Shown here piece after piece: positions 9,303 through 20,135 of a stretch of 64,000 bases of DNA. The number at the start of each line of letters is the position of its first letter. Position 1 is the stretch's first letter. A program made the position numbers and the translations under genes. The stretch lies in assembly GCF_003026365.1 (NCBI RefSeq), contig NZ_PYOM01000012.1, positions 121,629-185,628 of the forward strand, written 5' to 3'. The notes beneath the pieces were generated by a model. It did no database searches. It was not told where the DNA came from and saw only the letters and a list, made by a program, of their open reading frames with translations. The DNA is from Photobacterium angustum. Lineage in GTDB: Bacteria > Pseudomonadota > Gammaproteobacteria > Enterobacterales > Vibrionaceae.

Positions 9303-10196
9303 TTAGGTGCGGGAAGCTTGATAAATAGGTTCGATTGTCTCTGCCAAAGCAGCATCAAACTCATTTTGAGGTTGATCTGCATATAAATCATCGGTAAGTA
9401 CACGAGAGAAACTTGCAATAATACCGTCGTTTTCAGATAACTTTTCACACGCTTTCATAAGTGGGAAACCACCTGATAAAGCAACTACTCTAATCACATT
9501 AGGGTGTGAGATTGTATCTGCATATAAATTAGGCTGCTCTGGAAGAGTGAGTTTTAGCATAACGTAATGGCTAGGGTGTAAATTGTCTAATTGAGACATT
9601 AACTCACGATTTAATATAATTTCAGCCTGTGCTTTTTCTGGGCTATCAATGCTCACTTCAGGTTCAATAATAGGTACTAAACCAGCATTGATAATTTGTT
9701 GAGCAAATAGAATTTGCTGTGCAACAACATCTCTAATACCTTGTTCATTGGCTTCCCAAATCACAGAGCGCATTTTAGTGCCGAATACATCTTTCGCTTT
9801 TGCTTTAGCTAAGAGTTGATCTAGCTCAGGCATTGGTTTCATTAATTGCACGCCATTAGCTTTATCTTCTAAGCCTTTATCGACTTTTAAAAAAGGAACA
9901 ACACCTTTTTCTTCCCATAAATATTGTGAAGTTGGTTTACCTTCAATTTCACGGTCTAGCGTATTTTCAAATAAGATAGCACCGATGATACGCTCACTAG
10001 TGAAGACTGGGCTTGTAATAATACGAGAGCGCATGGCATGAACAAGATCATACATTTGTTCGTCATTATTGTAGTCGGATTCATTAATGCCATAAGCTTT
10101 TAATGCTTTAGGTGTACTGCCGCCACTTTGGTCAAGTGCTGCAATGAAACCATCTTGAGTACGCATTTTTTCTAGTTGTTTTGAAAATGTCATCAT
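9303..10196 (-). CDS. Class I fructose-bisphosphate aldolase
   Basis: A 297-residue cytoplasmic aldolase of the short class I (Schiff-base) type. The N-terminus has [17 protein letters not shown], the middle has [12 protein letters not shown], and IEPEV and [10 protein letters not shown] carry the expected Schiff-base Lys (about residue 213). The glycine-rich VVALSGGF phosphate-binding segment follows. It interconverts fructose 1,6-bisphosphate with DHAP and glyceraldehyde 3-phosphate. Gammaproteobacteria usually also have a class II enzyme, so this is probably a second, condition-specific aldolase. Confidence 0.93.
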   Translation of the reverse strand: MMTFSKQLEKMRTQDGFIAALDQSGGSTPKALKAYGINESDYNNDEQMYDLVHAMRSRIITSPVFTSERIIGAILFENTLDREIEGKPTSQYLWEEKGVVPFLKVDKGLEDKANGVQLMKPMPELDQLLAKAKAKDVFGTKMRSVIWEANEQGIRDVVAQQILFAQQIINAGLVPIIEPEVSIDSPEKAQAEIILNRELMSQLDNLHPSHYVMLKLTLPEQPNLYADTISHPNVIRVVALSGGFPLMKACEKLSENDGIIASFSRVLTDDLYADQPQNEFDAALAETIEPIYQASRT

Positions 10197-10339
10197 AATT
10201 CCCCCTGGGGCTACTTGTGATTCAATGCCACATGCTTCAGCGTTTCTACAGATTTATTATCTTTCTAACTTGTTACAAACTATAACGAATAATTTTATTG
10301 CTGAATTAATAATGTTTGACAATAAAAAACCAAAAACGG

Positions 10340-11818
10340 TCAATTCGTGTTTTTAGTCCTTACATGCCGATTAAGAATGGCATTTACCTCTGATTTAACA
10401 TCTTTACGAGTTCTCCATCCCCACAAACGTTCTCTAGCTTTTTTGGCACTGCGTTCGAGATCAATAATAGGATAGAGATAACAGCTGTTGCTATCTAGTT
10501 GGTACATCACAACTTCTAACTCTGTAAGAGTCCAAGGCTCAAATAACAAAGGAACAGGGATATTTGCTAATTCAGGTACCCATTTATGGATAAACTTACC
10601 ATCAGGATCATGTTCCTGTGCTTGCTTAGTCGGATTATAAATACGAATAGTATTAATACCAGTGACTCCAGCTTGCATTTGGAATTGGCTGTAATGAATA
10701 CCGGGTTCGAAATCCAGAAACAATTGGGCTAGATGAGTTACACCGTCACGCCAATCAATATTTAAGTGATGGGTAAGAAAGCTAACAAGCATTGAACGCA
10801 TTCTGAAATTGATATAACCGGTGTGATACAAACATCGCATGCAAGCATCTATAAGAGGTATCCCAGTATTGCCTTCTTTCCATGCGTTAAGTTTCATCTT
10901 ATCTTTCGAGCAACTCTCAGCCAGTAAGCGATCATAAGTGCGATTCATACAAAAAAATTCTATATCAGGCTCTGATTCAAACTTTTGAATAAAGTGGCAA
11001 TGCCAATGCAGCCTAGATGAAAAAGCGATTAAACTTCGACGAAAGCCTTTTACATTCCAGTGGGCGAGAACTTGTTGATAAACCTGTCTTAACGAAATAT
11101 TGCCCCAAGCTAAATAGGGAGAAAGTCGGCTACAAGCAGTACGAGATGCTGTTGGGCTGGAAATGGAACGGTAATATTCTTTACCGCGTCGGCTAAAGAA
11201 ATCATCAAGTGTTTGTAATGCTAACGTACTGCCTCCGGTTTGCATTCCCTGTACACGCTCACGCCATGACTCTGGCGGAGAAAAAAGCATATCAGCCAAT
11301 TGTTCGGGATAAGTACTAACCCATTTAACCTTATCTAAATTAACCGAAAACACAGGCGCTCGCATAACAAGATTCCAATGCTTATCCCAATTCGTTCGGT
11401 TTTTTGCACCTCTTATAACAGCAACTTGCTGAAATTCGTGCCATTGAACCTGTTGCTTATCACACCATGCTTTAATATTAAGATCACGCTCAAAGGTACA
11501 ACCTAATCCAATTTCTTGATGTGAAAACAAAGCATTAATAGGGTAGTGGTGCATTAAATTATCTAAACATTCAACAGCATTACCGTGAAAGATAAAGACT
11601 TGGCTATTTACACAAGCAAGCTGATGATTCATATCTTCCAAGGATTGCCAGATAAATCGCCAATGTCGCTCACTGTAATGAGGATCACTGAGTAACATTG
11701 GCTCCATAATATAAATAAGCATTACCGGATAGTCGCTATTTGCAGCTACTGAAAGCGCTTGATGATCGGTAAGGCGTAAATCGCGCTTAAGCCACACCAC
11801 ATTTATTTTTTTCATCAA
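10340..11818 (-). CDS. Photolyase/cryptochrome family flavoprotein
   Basis: A 492-residue two-domain protein. The N-terminal Rossmann-like photolyase domain begins [18 protein letters not shown]. The C-terminal FAD-binding helical domain (about 200-480) carries [33 protein letters not shown] and [17 protein letters not shown]. It should use blue light to repair pyrimidine dimers or act as a light sensor. The FAD region differs somewhat from the textbook PhrB motif, so I do not assign CPD photolyase, DASH or another subclass. It is a stand-alone gene. Confidence 0.9.
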   Translation of the reverse strand: MMKKINVVWLKRDLRLTDHQALSVAANSDYPVMLIYIMEPMLLSDPHYSERHWRFIWQSLEDMNHQLACVNSQVFIFHGNAVECLDNLMHHYPINALFSHQEIGLGCTFERDLNIKAWCDKQQVQWHEFQQVAVIRGAKNRTNWDKHWNLVMRAPVFSVNLDKVKWVSTYPEQLADMLFSPPESWRERVQGMQTGGSTLALQTLDDFFSRRGKEYYRSISSPTASRTACSRLSPYLAWGNISLRQVYQQVLAHWNVKGFRRSLIAFSSRLHWHCHFIQKFESEPDIEFFCMNRTYDRLLAESCSKDKMKLNAWKEGNTGIPLIDACMRCLYHTGYINFRMRSMLVSFLTHHLNIDWRDGVTHLAQLFLDFEPGIHYSQFQMQAGVTGINTIRIYNPTKQAQEHDPDGKFIHKWVPELANIPVPLLFEPWTLTELEVVMYQLDSNSCYLYPIIDLERSAKKARERLWGWRTRKDVKSEVNAILNRHVRTKNTN

Positions 11819-11945
11819 TCTAAACGTTCTTCTATGATTAAAACAACCTTTAGCATTACGAAGTAATTAATCCTTTTTCTCACTTGGCACGTAAACAAAC
11901 AGCATCAGTCATTACGATTAATGTTAAAACTAAAAGGGGAGACAT

Positions 11946-12254
11946 ATGATGACAATGCCACTAAGTAAACTAGAAAAATTCTTCTATATCGATAAATTGG
12001 TTGTTCACTCGTTAGACCTATCACTGTATCAAGCATCAGTGGTTATAGATGGTCAAGAACATTACATAACGAATGAAAAAGGTGATTACATCAGAGCGAT
12101 TTCTGTTTTAGAAATACAAAAACTATGTAGAAAATTAAAAGTAAAAAGCTGGGTGCTTAGGCAGCAAAGTGCTTACGATGAAATGATAGGTATGCCAGAT
12201 GGCAAACAAGACAATACGTTAGAAGTCCCACTAAGCAATAATAAGCTTTATTAA
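11946..12254 (+). CDS. Small conserved protein (DUF6482-like)
   Basis: A 102-residue soluble protein with a very good ribosome site (GGGGAG) 5-10 bases before the ATG. The pattern VVHSLDLSLYQASVVIDG...HYITN followed by a helix ISVLEIQKLCRKL matches a small family common in Vibrionaceae and pseudomonads that I recall as DUF6482. No catalytic motif is visible and the function is unknown. Confidence 0.75.
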   Translation: MMTMPLSKLEKFFYIDKLVVHSLDLSLYQASVVIDGQEHYITNEKGDYIRAISVLEIQKLCRKLKVKSWVLRQQSAYDEMIGMPDGKQDNTLEVPLSNNKLY

Positions 12255-12648
12255 ATACGCTAATGGTCATTATAGGGAATAAGAAATGACGTATTTTTCT
12301 TATTATTTTAAATTATTATCAACAATTAAAATAAAACGGTAATCAATATACTGAATTACAAACAGATCTATTCATGGCGTGAATTGGGATGTGATGGATA
12401 AAAGCGTTTTGCTGTAAATAAATACGAGTTTTTGCTAAATAATCAGTATGTTCTATTCATATTGATGACTAATGGGTAATGTTTCAAAAATAAAAAGTTA
12501 GTATTATCTAATATCTATTTTTAGAACTGTCTATTCTCTATAGAATAAAAGTCATAATACTAACTATCGAAAAAAGCAATATCTTGCTTATTAAATTGCA
12601 ATAATAAGCGATTATATTAGTAGACGATAAAACATAGCGGCATCACTC
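12255..12648. other. Intergenic, 394 bases, AT-rich
   Basis: No gene, strong hairpin or recognisable regulatory site was seen. It probably contains the promoter of the NlpC/P60 gene. Confidence 0.5.
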
Positions 12649-13431
12649 ATGTCTTCATATCGCCTTAAAAACTTATTAAAAGCTAAATTAAAAAAGACGT
12701 TACTATTGTCCTTAATAGCATTACCGATCACAGCATCTGCACACACGCATTCTGAAAATTATATTCGACTTAATAAAAAACATAATTCAAATACATATCA
12801 CCATGTTGTAACTCACCATAACAGTCACAACATTGAACATAAAAATAGCAAAACAGCGAAGCACAGTGAGAAACATGAAACGCATCATGTGACTCATAAA
12901 TCGCATTATTCGCATCGTCTTAGTCACTCAAGCCATCATGCTAGTGCAAAGAAACACAAAATCCCTGTCGATTACTACACCTTGAAAGGGCATTACGTAC
13001 ATCACAAATCATTTTGGTCTGATGTCAGGAATTTGAGGCTTCCTCAAAAATGGCGATCCAAGATTTGGCATGCCTATTCACATTGGGCACATACACCGTA
13101 TCTCTATGGTGGTAACACACATCATGGTATTGATTGCTCTGCATTTGTTCGTCGAGTGTTTGCTGAGGTTTACCATGTACATTTACCAAGAACCACCTTA
13201 CAACAAGTAAAACTGGGTTATAAAGTTAGAAAAGAAAACCTTCATTATGGTGATCTCGTCTTCTTTAAAACTGGTGGTTGGCATCATCATGTTGGAATCT
13301 ACTTAGACCACGGACGTTTTGTGAATGCGACAAGTTCACGTGGTGTTGCTATATCCAATATTAATCATCCATATTGGCGTAAACGTTTATGGCAAATACG
13401 TCGATTAGTTGATCAATACCATCCCTCCTAA
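12649..13431 (+). CDS. Secreted NlpC/P60 peptidoglycan hydrolase with a histidine-rich spacer
   Basis: A 260-residue protein with a basic N-terminus and signal peptide ending ITASA at about residue 31. A spacer of about 90 residues holds roughly 23 histidines (31-120). The NlpC/P60 domain follows (about 133-250). Catalytic Cys163 lies in HGIDCSAFVRRVF and His214 in HHHVGIYLD. The third polar residue appears to be Asn226 in FVNATSS instead of the more usual His. Relatives such as MepS cut D,D- or L,D-type peptide cross-links in the periplasm. The His-rich spacer may bind Zn, Ni or Cu. The gene precedes the exopolysaccharide operon on the same strand but is separated by a terminator. Confidence 0.88.
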   Translation: MSSYRLKNLLKAKLKKTLLLSLIALPITASAHTHSENYIRLNKKHNSNTYHHVVTHHNSHNIEHKNSKTAKHSEKHETHHVTHKSHYSHRLSHSSHHASAKKHKIPVDYYTLKGHYVHHKSFWSDVRNLRLPQKWRSKIWHAYSHWAHTPYLYGGNTHHGIDCSAFVRRVFAEVYHVHLPRTTLQQVKLGYKVRKENLHYGDLVFFKTGGWHHHVGIYLDHGRFVNATSSRGVAISNINHPYWRKRLWQIRRLVDQYHPS

Positions 13432-13858
13432 AAGATCAACTCACATGGATGTGATTATATATTCAAAATTGATATATAAATTAGTAGTAAATCATTGTTT
13501 AATCTAAATGAGAGAGCGTTAAGTCGCTCTTTTTCAGTTTAAGTGCTTGTAATTAATGAGTTGGGATGGGGAACATTAATATATTTTTTAACTGATATTT
13601 TAAACGGTGTATTATTTTTCGTATTTAGAATTGAATATATCGTTTTACTAGAGTAAATTCTAATCGAATTATAGGCTTTTTCAGATTAACCTAAAAATGC
13701 ATTAATTTTATTTATTTTTTACACATATTCATTCATAGCTATTAACAATCATAGTTAATAGCTATTAGATATTGTCGGGGAATTTTATATTAATATTTAA
13801 TTTTTAATATAAAAAATAAATATAAATTTTAAGTTATAAATAGCTTGAGTAAATATCT
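13432..13858. other. Intergenic, 427 bases upstream of the wecB-nfrBA operon
   Basis: It contains the terminator at 13511-13535. The rest, up to wecB, is extremely AT-rich with several TTAATA/TATAAA-like tracts. It should hold the operon promoter, but no specific operator is recognisable. Confidence 0.55.
13511..13535 (+). terminator. Terminator of the NlpC/P60 gene
   Basis: AGAGCG / CGCTCT stem with a 6-base loop followed by TTTTT. It separates the hydrolase gene from the polysaccharide operon. Confidence 0.75.
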
Positions 13859-14920
13859 ATGAAAACACTTATTATTACAGGGACTAGACCCGAAATAATA
13901 AAAATGGCACCAGTATATGCTGAATTTAAAAAACAAAATAAGTGGGTTGAATGGTGCCATACAGGGCAACATGACACGCTTGCAGAGCAAACTTTTCGAG
14001 TTTTTGACATCAAACCAGATTATTTCTTTCAACGCCCAGAAGGAAATACATTAACGGATTTAGTCTCTGGTTTAATGGTAAATATTCAATCGGTATTACA
14101 AAAGAACAAATACGACTGTGTACTCGTTCATGGTGATACAAGCTCTACATTAGCCGGTGCTATGGCTGCGTTTTATGCTCAAATACCCTGTATTGGGCAT
14201 GTTGAAGCTGGTTTACGTTCTGGGAACTTACATCATCCTTTTCCAGAAGAATCAAACCGAACCTTAGTCGCTCGTATTGCAAATTTGCATTTTTCTCCAA
14301 CAGAAATGGCAAAGGAAGCATTACTTGCAGAAGGTGTAAAACCTGAATCTGTAATAGTGACAGGTAATACAGCAATTGATGCGCAAAAATTATTATTAGA
14401 CAAAGGTATCATTAACCTTGAAGCGACTAATACAGTGCTTGTTACTGCTCATCGTCGTGAAAATTGGCTTTCTATTCCTACAATTAGCGAAGCAATTAAG
14501 AAACTTATTAAATTAAAGCCTGAATTACGCTTTGTTTTGGCGGTTCATCCAAATCCAACGGTTAAACAAGCTGTGATAGATAATTTAAGTGATGTTGAAA
14601 ACCTATCAATTGTCGAGCCGCTAGACTATTTGGCCTTGCAGCAGACTCTCGCTTCATCTGTAATGACTATGACAGACTCTGGTGGTATCCAAGAAGAAGC
14701 GCCGACTTATGGAACGCCAGTTGTTATTTTACGAGAAACGACAGAGCGCCCAGAAGCTCTAAATTTAGGATTATCTATATTAGCGGGTGCGGATGATAGT
14801 AATCGTATTGTCGATGCAGCGTTGACACTGTTGTTTCAAGGGAAATCTGAAGATTGTCTAAACCCATACGGTAAAGGCGATGCATCAGCCCTTATTTGTA
14901 AGCGAGTGCACGAGTTCTAA
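13859..14920 (+). CDS. wecB: UDP-N-acetylglucosamine 2-epimerase (non-hydrolysing)
   Basis: A 353-residue cytoplasmic epimerase that converts UDP-GlcNAc to UDP-ManNAc. Family motifs are GTRPEIIKMAPVY (Arg10), VHGDTSS, HVEAGLRSG, FPEESNR, AHRRENW and TDSGGIQEEAP. It is slightly shorter than E. coli WecB (376). It is the first gene of a four-gene operon and nfrB starts 2 bases after its stop, so its product most likely supplies UDP-ManNAc to NfrB rather than to the enterobacterial common antigen pathway. A second wecB elsewhere in the genome would be expected if that or another ManNAc pathway exists. Confidence 0.94.
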   Translation: MKTLIITGTRPEIIKMAPVYAEFKKQNKWVEWCHTGQHDTLAEQTFRVFDIKPDYFFQRPEGNTLTDLVSGLMVNIQSVLQKNKYDCVLVHGDTSSTLAGAMAAFYAQIPCIGHVEAGLRSGNLHHPFPEESNRTLVARIANLHFSPTEMAKEALLAEGVKPESVIVTGNTAIDAQKLLLDKGIINLEATNTVLVTAHRRENWLSIPTISEAIKKLIKLKPELRFVLAVHPNPTVKQAVIDNLSDVENLSIVEPLDYLALQQTLASSVMTMTDSGGIQEEAPTYGTPVVILRETTERPEALNLGLSILAGADDSNRIVDAALTLLFQGKSEDCLNPYGKGDASALICKRVHEF

Positions 14921-14922
14921 TC

Positions 14923-17118
14923 ATGGATATGTTCGATTATTTTCTCTATTACTTATATGGCTTACGCGTTGTTCTGTTCGTGACCATGGTGATTTTATGT
15001 ATTTGTGGTATCGATGACTTGTTCATCGATCTCTACTATTGGATACGCCATTTTTGGCGAAAGGGCACCGTTTATAAAAGATACTCACGTAAAAATGTTG
15101 ATGATCTTTATCAAAAAGAAGAGCAGCCATTAGCGATCATGGTACCAGCATGGCAAGAGTTTGGCGTAATCGATAAAATGGCAGAGCTGGCAGCATCTCG
15201 CTTAGATTATGAAAATTATCAAATTTTTGTTGGTACTTATCCTAACGATCCTGAAACCCAAGCTGATGTTGATCGTGTTTGTGCACGTTTTCCTAACGTA
15301 CATAAAGTGGTGTGTGCTCGCCCGGGGCCAACCAGTAAAGCAGATTGTTTAAACAACATTATTTCATCAATTATAGAGTTTGAGAAAAAAGCAAAAATCG
15401 AATTTTCAGGTTTTATTCTCCATGATTCAGAAGACATTGTTTCACCAATGGAATTGCGTCTTTACAACTACTTATTACCTGAAAAAGACCTGATTCAGTT
15501 ACCTGTTTATCCTTATACCCGTAAATGGTATCAAATGACACCTGGTCATTATGCTGATGAATTCGCTGAATTACATGGTAAAGATGTTGTTGTCCGAGAA
15601 GCAATAGCAGGACAAGTACCCAGTGCTGGTGTCGGCACTTGTTTTAGCCGTAAAGCGATTTTAAAACTATTAGTCGCAGGTGATGGTTTACCGTTTGATG
15701 TTCAATCATTAACGGAAGACTACGATATTGGTTTACGGCTGAAGCAATGGGGAATGAACGAAATCTTTGTACGTTTCCCTATTATTGATAAAGACCAATC
15801 AACACTTAAAGAAGACTCTTTTGGGGTATCACTGCATGACGGTAACGTGGTCTGTGTGCGTGAGTATTTCCCTACAACATTTAGTACAGCAGTCCGTCAA
15901 AAAAGTCGGTGGATTATTGGTATCGTTTTCCAAGGTTTTAAAAACACAAAATGGACTAGCGATTGGAAGTTAAATTACTTTTTATGGCGTGATAGAAGAG
16001 GCTTTATTAACAATACGATAGGCTTTCTATCTATGCTTATCTTTTTACAATTAGTGGGACTAACAATTTATTCCTACCTTGTGAAAGATGGCTACCATTT
16101 TTTATCTATAATCGCTAACGATAGGACCACTCACATTCTTTTAGTGATTAATACCTTATTGTTTATCAACCGCTTATTCCAACGTTTTTTCTTTGTAAGT
16201 CAATACTATGGATATTTAGAGGGCGTGCTATCACTACTACGTTTATGTTGGGGCACTGTTATTAACTTTGCTGCTAACGTTCGTGCAATTCGACAAGTCA
16301 TTCAACAAGGTGATGCAAGGCGTGTTGCGTGGGATAAAACCACCCACGATTTTCCAAGCATTCAAGATGAAGTACGAAAAAAGCCGATTGGAGAGATCTT
16401 AAAAGAAAACAAGAAAATATCGGAAGAAATGCTTAATAGTGTATTAATCAGTATGCCAAAAGACCGCTTACTCGGCTCTTACTTAGTTGAGCAAGGTATT
16501 GTGAGTAATGATGATTTAAGTAAAGCAATTGCTGAACAATTTGAATCTGAATTTGAACACTGTGATCCTTTTGATTTAGATCCTGCACTTATTGAATTGT
16601 TACCTAAAAAACTGGCATTGAAGTACTCGGTACTGCCACTACGAAAAGATGGTGAGATGCTCGTGCTAGGTAAAGAAATGTCATTAAGCCCTGTAGCGTT
16701 AGCAACGATAGAAAGACGATTAAAGTGCCCCGTAAAATCAGTGATTACGACTAATGGTGCCGTGACATTAGGTTTACGCTACTGGTATTTAGAACAAAAA
16801 GAGATTAACCCTCATAAAGTGATTGAAGAAACCGTTGGTAAGAAAAGTCTTACCCAAGAGGCTTACAACACCTTGATAGATCAGTACTTTGCTACACAGA
16901 GTCAACTAGGTCAGTGCTTGTTAATGAGTAGACAAATAGAGTCAGCGGTGCTGAATCAGGCAATCCTTGCTTATGAAAAAGAACATGAGCAAAGTTTTGG
17001 TGCATTTTTAATTAAGCACCATTACGTGTCAAAAGAAGCCATAGACAAAGCATTGGAGCTTCAAGCTTCACAGCAAATGAATGTTAATCACCTTATTAAT
17101 GAATGCAAACAGTACTAA
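14923..17118 (+). CDS. nfrB: NfrB-type glycosyltransferase with c-di-GMP-binding MshEN-like tail
   Basis: A 731-residue inner-membrane GT2 polymerase. An N-terminal membrane segment (about 10-32) precedes the GT2 domain, which carries HDSED (acidic metal-binding motif), TEDYDIG and RQKSRWIIG (Q-x-x-R-W-like product site). More membrane helices follow (about 350-450). The C-terminal part (about 485-725) has MshEN/GSPII_E_N-type repeats, with RLLGSYLVEQG at about 512 and later related LGxxLL units. In E. coli, NfrB is switched on by c-di-GMP and makes the ManNAc-containing glycan used as receptor by phage N4. It is coupled to wecB (2-base gap) and to nfrA. Confidence 0.92.
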   Translation: MDMFDYFLYYLYGLRVVLFVTMVILCICGIDDLFIDLYYWIRHFWRKGTVYKRYSRKNVDDLYQKEEQPLAIMVPAWQEFGVIDKMAELAASRLDYENYQIFVGTYPNDPETQADVDRVCARFPNVHKVVCARPGPTSKADCLNNIISSIIEFEKKAKIEFSGFILHDSEDIVSPMELRLYNYLLPEKDLIQLPVYPYTRKWYQMTPGHYADEFAELHGKDVVVREAIAGQVPSAGVGTCFSRKAILKLLVAGDGLPFDVQSLTEDYDIGLRLKQWGMNEIFVRFPIIDKDQSTLKEDSFGVSLHDGNVVCVREYFPTTFSTAVRQKSRWIIGIVFQGFKNTKWTSDWKLNYFLWRDRRGFINNTIGFLSMLIFLQLVGLTIYSYLVKDGYHFLSIIANDRTTHILLVINTLLFINRLFQRFFFVSQYYGYLEGVLSLLRLCWGTVINFAANVRAIRQVIQQGDARRVAWDKTTHDFPSIQDEVRKKPIGEILKENKKISEEMLNSVLISMPKDRLLGSYLVEQGIVSNDDLSKAIAEQFESEFEHCDPFDLDPALIELLPKKLALKYSVLPLRKDGEMLVLGKEMSLSPVALATIERRLKCPVKSVITTNGAVTLGLRYWYLEQKEINPHKVIEETVGKKSLTQEAYNTLIDQYFATQSQLGQCLLMSRQIESAVLNQAILAYEKEHEQSFGAFLIKHHYVSKEAIDKALELQASQQMNVNHLINECKQY

Positions 17119-20100
17119 TGAATAACTTCAAAAGAACATCAATCGCTATGGCTTGTGCATTTATGAGTGTCAATGTACATGCAACAGCTAACATTTTTGC
17201 GCATCTTACAGATTCAGAGCATTTTCGCACTTATCCGTATATTGATAAGGCGTATCAGGAACAAAAAAACAAACAATACAATGCAGCATTGGCAGAAGTT
17301 GATCACGCACTAATTATTGTTCCTAACCATGTTCCTTTTTTAAAATTTGCTTATCAATTAGCAGTAAGTGCCGGTAAGCCGATTGAAACGCAATTAAAAT
17401 ATTTAACCAAAATACCAAAGAGTGAGAGGGGCAATGACGTTCTCAATATATGGTTGAATAACGCAAAAAATGGCAAGTTTTACACGCAGGAGCAGTTGAA
17501 AAAAATTGCTGATACGCTAACAACAACACAAATGCAGAGTTTGTTTGCTAATAACCTATACAACTTAGATAAACAATATGGCTCAACCAAAGCACTACAA
17601 TGGTCATATAATAAGCCAGATAGATATAAGTCGTTAATAACGCTTCGCTATGAAGCTTATCATTTATATTCAGACAAAAAGTATGTTGAAGCACAACCAA
17701 TACTTGATTCAATTTATCAATCACACTCGAGTAATCAGACGGATTTAAAATATCTAGCTCTTACCACGTTAATGAATGGTAATGAGATAAAGGCGCTGAC
17801 TTATGCGTCTAAACTTATTTCACTTAGTGATCAGCAAGAGTTTTACAACCAATATATTGAACATTTATTGGCGACATACCAATATAAAAAAGCACGAAAA
17901 GAACTAAATCGTTTACATGACAATAATGAGCTTTCTGGTGAGTTAATTAAACAACGAGATTACTTAAATTCATTAGACGAACAAGTCATTAATGAATTTG
18001 CCGAAATGACTCCTTGTTTGAAGCAAACTATGAATGGTATATCTGAAGATAATACCACACAGGCTAAAATAATATTGAAGCAATGTGACCCACAGATAGA
18101 CTCAACAATGTGGATAAAACTTGCTGATAAATTGGGTTTATATAGCCAAATTGAACAAATTGACTTTAAGAAGAATAGTGCTGAAAAATTGAAAACAGTC
18201 GTGTTATTAACACACTACAAGAACCAACGAGCATGGTCGAAGATAATCAATTTATTAAAAGATAACGACCATCGTGAGTCATTTGGCAGAGAGCTTGCGT
18301 ATGCTTATTCAAAAGTAAAACAATACAGTCAATCAGCCAGAGTATCTTTTCATATTTACAAAAATGATCAGCATAACTCTGATTTAGTTCATGCGGTGTT
18401 TAATGCATTACAATCTTCAAATGGGGATAAACTCGCAGCATCAATGATTAAATACGGCTTACAAACAAATAAACAAAAGCTACTGGCCGATCGTAAAATC
18501 GTTAATAACATTCTAGATATTGCTCAACGTAATATTACATTGTTTACCCCGCAAATCATTGCGGATGTAAACAGAAATAAAGTGACATTGTCACCTCAAG
18601 TTTGGCAGTTACAGCATCAATGTAAGATGGTTGATGGCTTGGTAACAAATAATGACTACTTAAACCAAGCGATCGCATATTGTGAGGTTAATAGTGATCC
18701 ACTGAAAGCTGCTAAACAGTATCAGGCTACAATAAAAAGCTCTCCGACAGTTCAACAAGCATTAGTTTTAGCGCAATGGTTCGCTAAGGCAAAAGCTTAT
18801 AAGTTGAGTGAAACATACTGGCATAAGGTAGTACGTAATACGTCAGATCTTAAAAACCTACCACCATACTCACGTTATTTATATATAGAAACGATGAATG
18901 AAGTAGGGCAAACAAAGCGTGCAAATCAGGACTGGTTAGAATCAAACTTTGAAAAACAGAATGAACAGTGGTGGCAACTAGGCATCGATATTGCAGAAAA
19001 AATGGATGATAAAGCCGCTGTACTATCACGTATCGAGCAAGGGGTTGATCACACGCAGTCATCGGAATTAACCAAAGATTTTGCTGAATACATAGCAGAA
19101 AATAACGATACCGAATTAGCAAAAAAATTGTTTGAAAGCGACAAAACAGGTAACGCGAGTGCGCTATTAGGCTACCAAACTTATCAAAAAGACCCAGAAT
19201 TAGCACAGCAGGCGTTTGCTAATGCATATCAACATCTGAAATATAAAAAAGATGTCAATATGACTGCACAATATGCTGATATCGCAAATAAAAACGGTGA
19301 TACAGAACTTTCATCACAGCTCTATAAAGCAGCTATTGATCAGGAACTAACTAGCCCAGCACCAGACAAGAAATTGATTAATTACTTACAAAGATCACAT
19401 AAAAACATCAATTTAGGCTGGAAATATAATGTTGCGGGTTGGATTGGGACAGATCAACAACAATCAATGCCAGGGGTATCTAGTAGTACGGGTAACTACT
19501 TCTTATACAGTGATGCTAAATACTATTTTGAACATCCGTGGCTACCACGCAGCGCAGTCTCTATCGCAGCATTAAGTAATGGGGGATTTGCTAATGCATC
19601 ATCAGGCAATACCACAGACTTGGATTTATCGTATCAAGTCCAACCTATAGCAAGCCATGATACTTATTTAAAAGCCGGTGTTCGCCAACGAGTGATAGGT
19701 GATGACCATAAATTACGGCCTTATGTACGTGTTAGTTCAAACGTACTTTCAAACGATAAATGGTCAAAAGCATGGAAGCCTGATCTAAATCATTGGTTAT
19801 ATCAGAGCGTTTATGCTGATGGACTATTATACCTAGATAATATAAATGACTATATTTTGTTTGGTCGTTACGAAATTGGTCAAACATACAAGATGAAAAA
19901 TGATTACCAACAAAGACTTACGCCATATACATTTATACAATGGGCCGACGACAGTGACAACACATCTACTGTGGCTGGTGGAGGAGCAAGTTGGAACTGG
20001 AATTCACATTACACCAAATACAATGGGTTAGACGTAGATTCAGAAGTAGGTCTTGAATGGCAACATACATTACAAAGTTCACAGGGAAACAAATCAGGCG

Positions 20101-20135
20101 ATGCTGTCTTACTGCGTTTTTCCTTATCTTTTTAA
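17103..20135 (+). CDS. nfrA: NfrA-like outer-membrane glycan exporter / phage N4 receptor homologue
   Basis: A 1010-residue protein with a signal peptide ending VHATA. A long helical TPR-like periplasmic superhelix (about 40-760) follows. The C-terminal beta-barrel (about 775-1010) ends in the aromatic-terminated strand LLRFSLSF, typical of outer-membrane proteins. The architecture matches E. coli NfrA, the outer-membrane partner of NfrB. The first ATG overlaps the end of nfrB. A second ATG at 17118 overlaps the nfrB stop as TAATG and gives a cleaner signal peptide, so translation may start there. Confidence 0.9.
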   Translation: MQTVLMNNFKRTSIAMACAFMSVNVHATANIFAHLTDSEHFRTYPYIDKAYQEQKNKQYNAALAEVDHALIIVPNHVPFLKFAYQLAVSAGKPIETQLKYLTKIPKSERGNDVLNIWLNNAKNGKFYTQEQLKKIADTLTTTQMQSLFANNLYNLDKQYGSTKALQWSYNKPDRYKSLITLRYEAYHLYSDKKYVEAQPILDSIYQSHSSNQTDLKYLALTTLMNGNEIKALTYASKLISLSDQQEFYNQYIEHLLATYQYKKARKELNRLHDNNELSGELIKQRDYLNSLDEQVINEFAEMTPCLKQTMNGISEDNTTQAKIILKQCDPQIDSTMWIKLADKLGLYSQIEQIDFKKNSAEKLKTVVLLTHYKNQRAWSKIINLLKDNDHRESFGRELAYAYSKVKQYSQSARVSFHIYKNDQHNSDLVHAVFNALQSSNGDKLAASMIKYGLQTNKQKLLADRKIVNNILDIAQRNITLFTPQIIADVNRNKVTLSPQVWQLQHQCKMVDGLVTNNDYLNQAIAYCEVNSDPLKAAKQYQATIKSSPTVQQALVLAQWFAKAKAYKLSETYWHKVVRNTSDLKNLPPYSRYLYIETMNEVGQTKRANQDWLESNFEKQNEQWWQLGIDIAEKMDDKAAVLSRIEQGVDHTQSSELTKDFAEYIAENNDTELAKKLFESDKTGNASALLGYQTYQKDPELAQQAFANAYQHLKYKKDVNMTAQYADIANKNGDTELSSQLYKAAIDQELTSPAPDKKLINYLQRSHKNINLGWKYNVAGWIGTDQQQSMPGVSSSTGNYFLYSDAKYYFEHPWLPRSAVSIAALSNGGFANASSGNTTDLDLSYQVQPIASHDTYLKAGVRQRVIGDDHKLRPYVRVSSNVLSNDKWSKAWKPDLNHWLYQSVYADGLLYLDNINDYILFGRYEIGQTYKMKNDYQQRLTPYTFIQWADDSDNTSTVAGGGASWNWNSHYTKYNGLDVDSEVGLEWQHTLQSSQGNKSGDAVLLRFSLSF

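Noticed and set aside
18850..19206. 118-codon frame antisense to nfrA
   Set aside because: Lies entirely inside a well supported gene; reads as a shadow of it.
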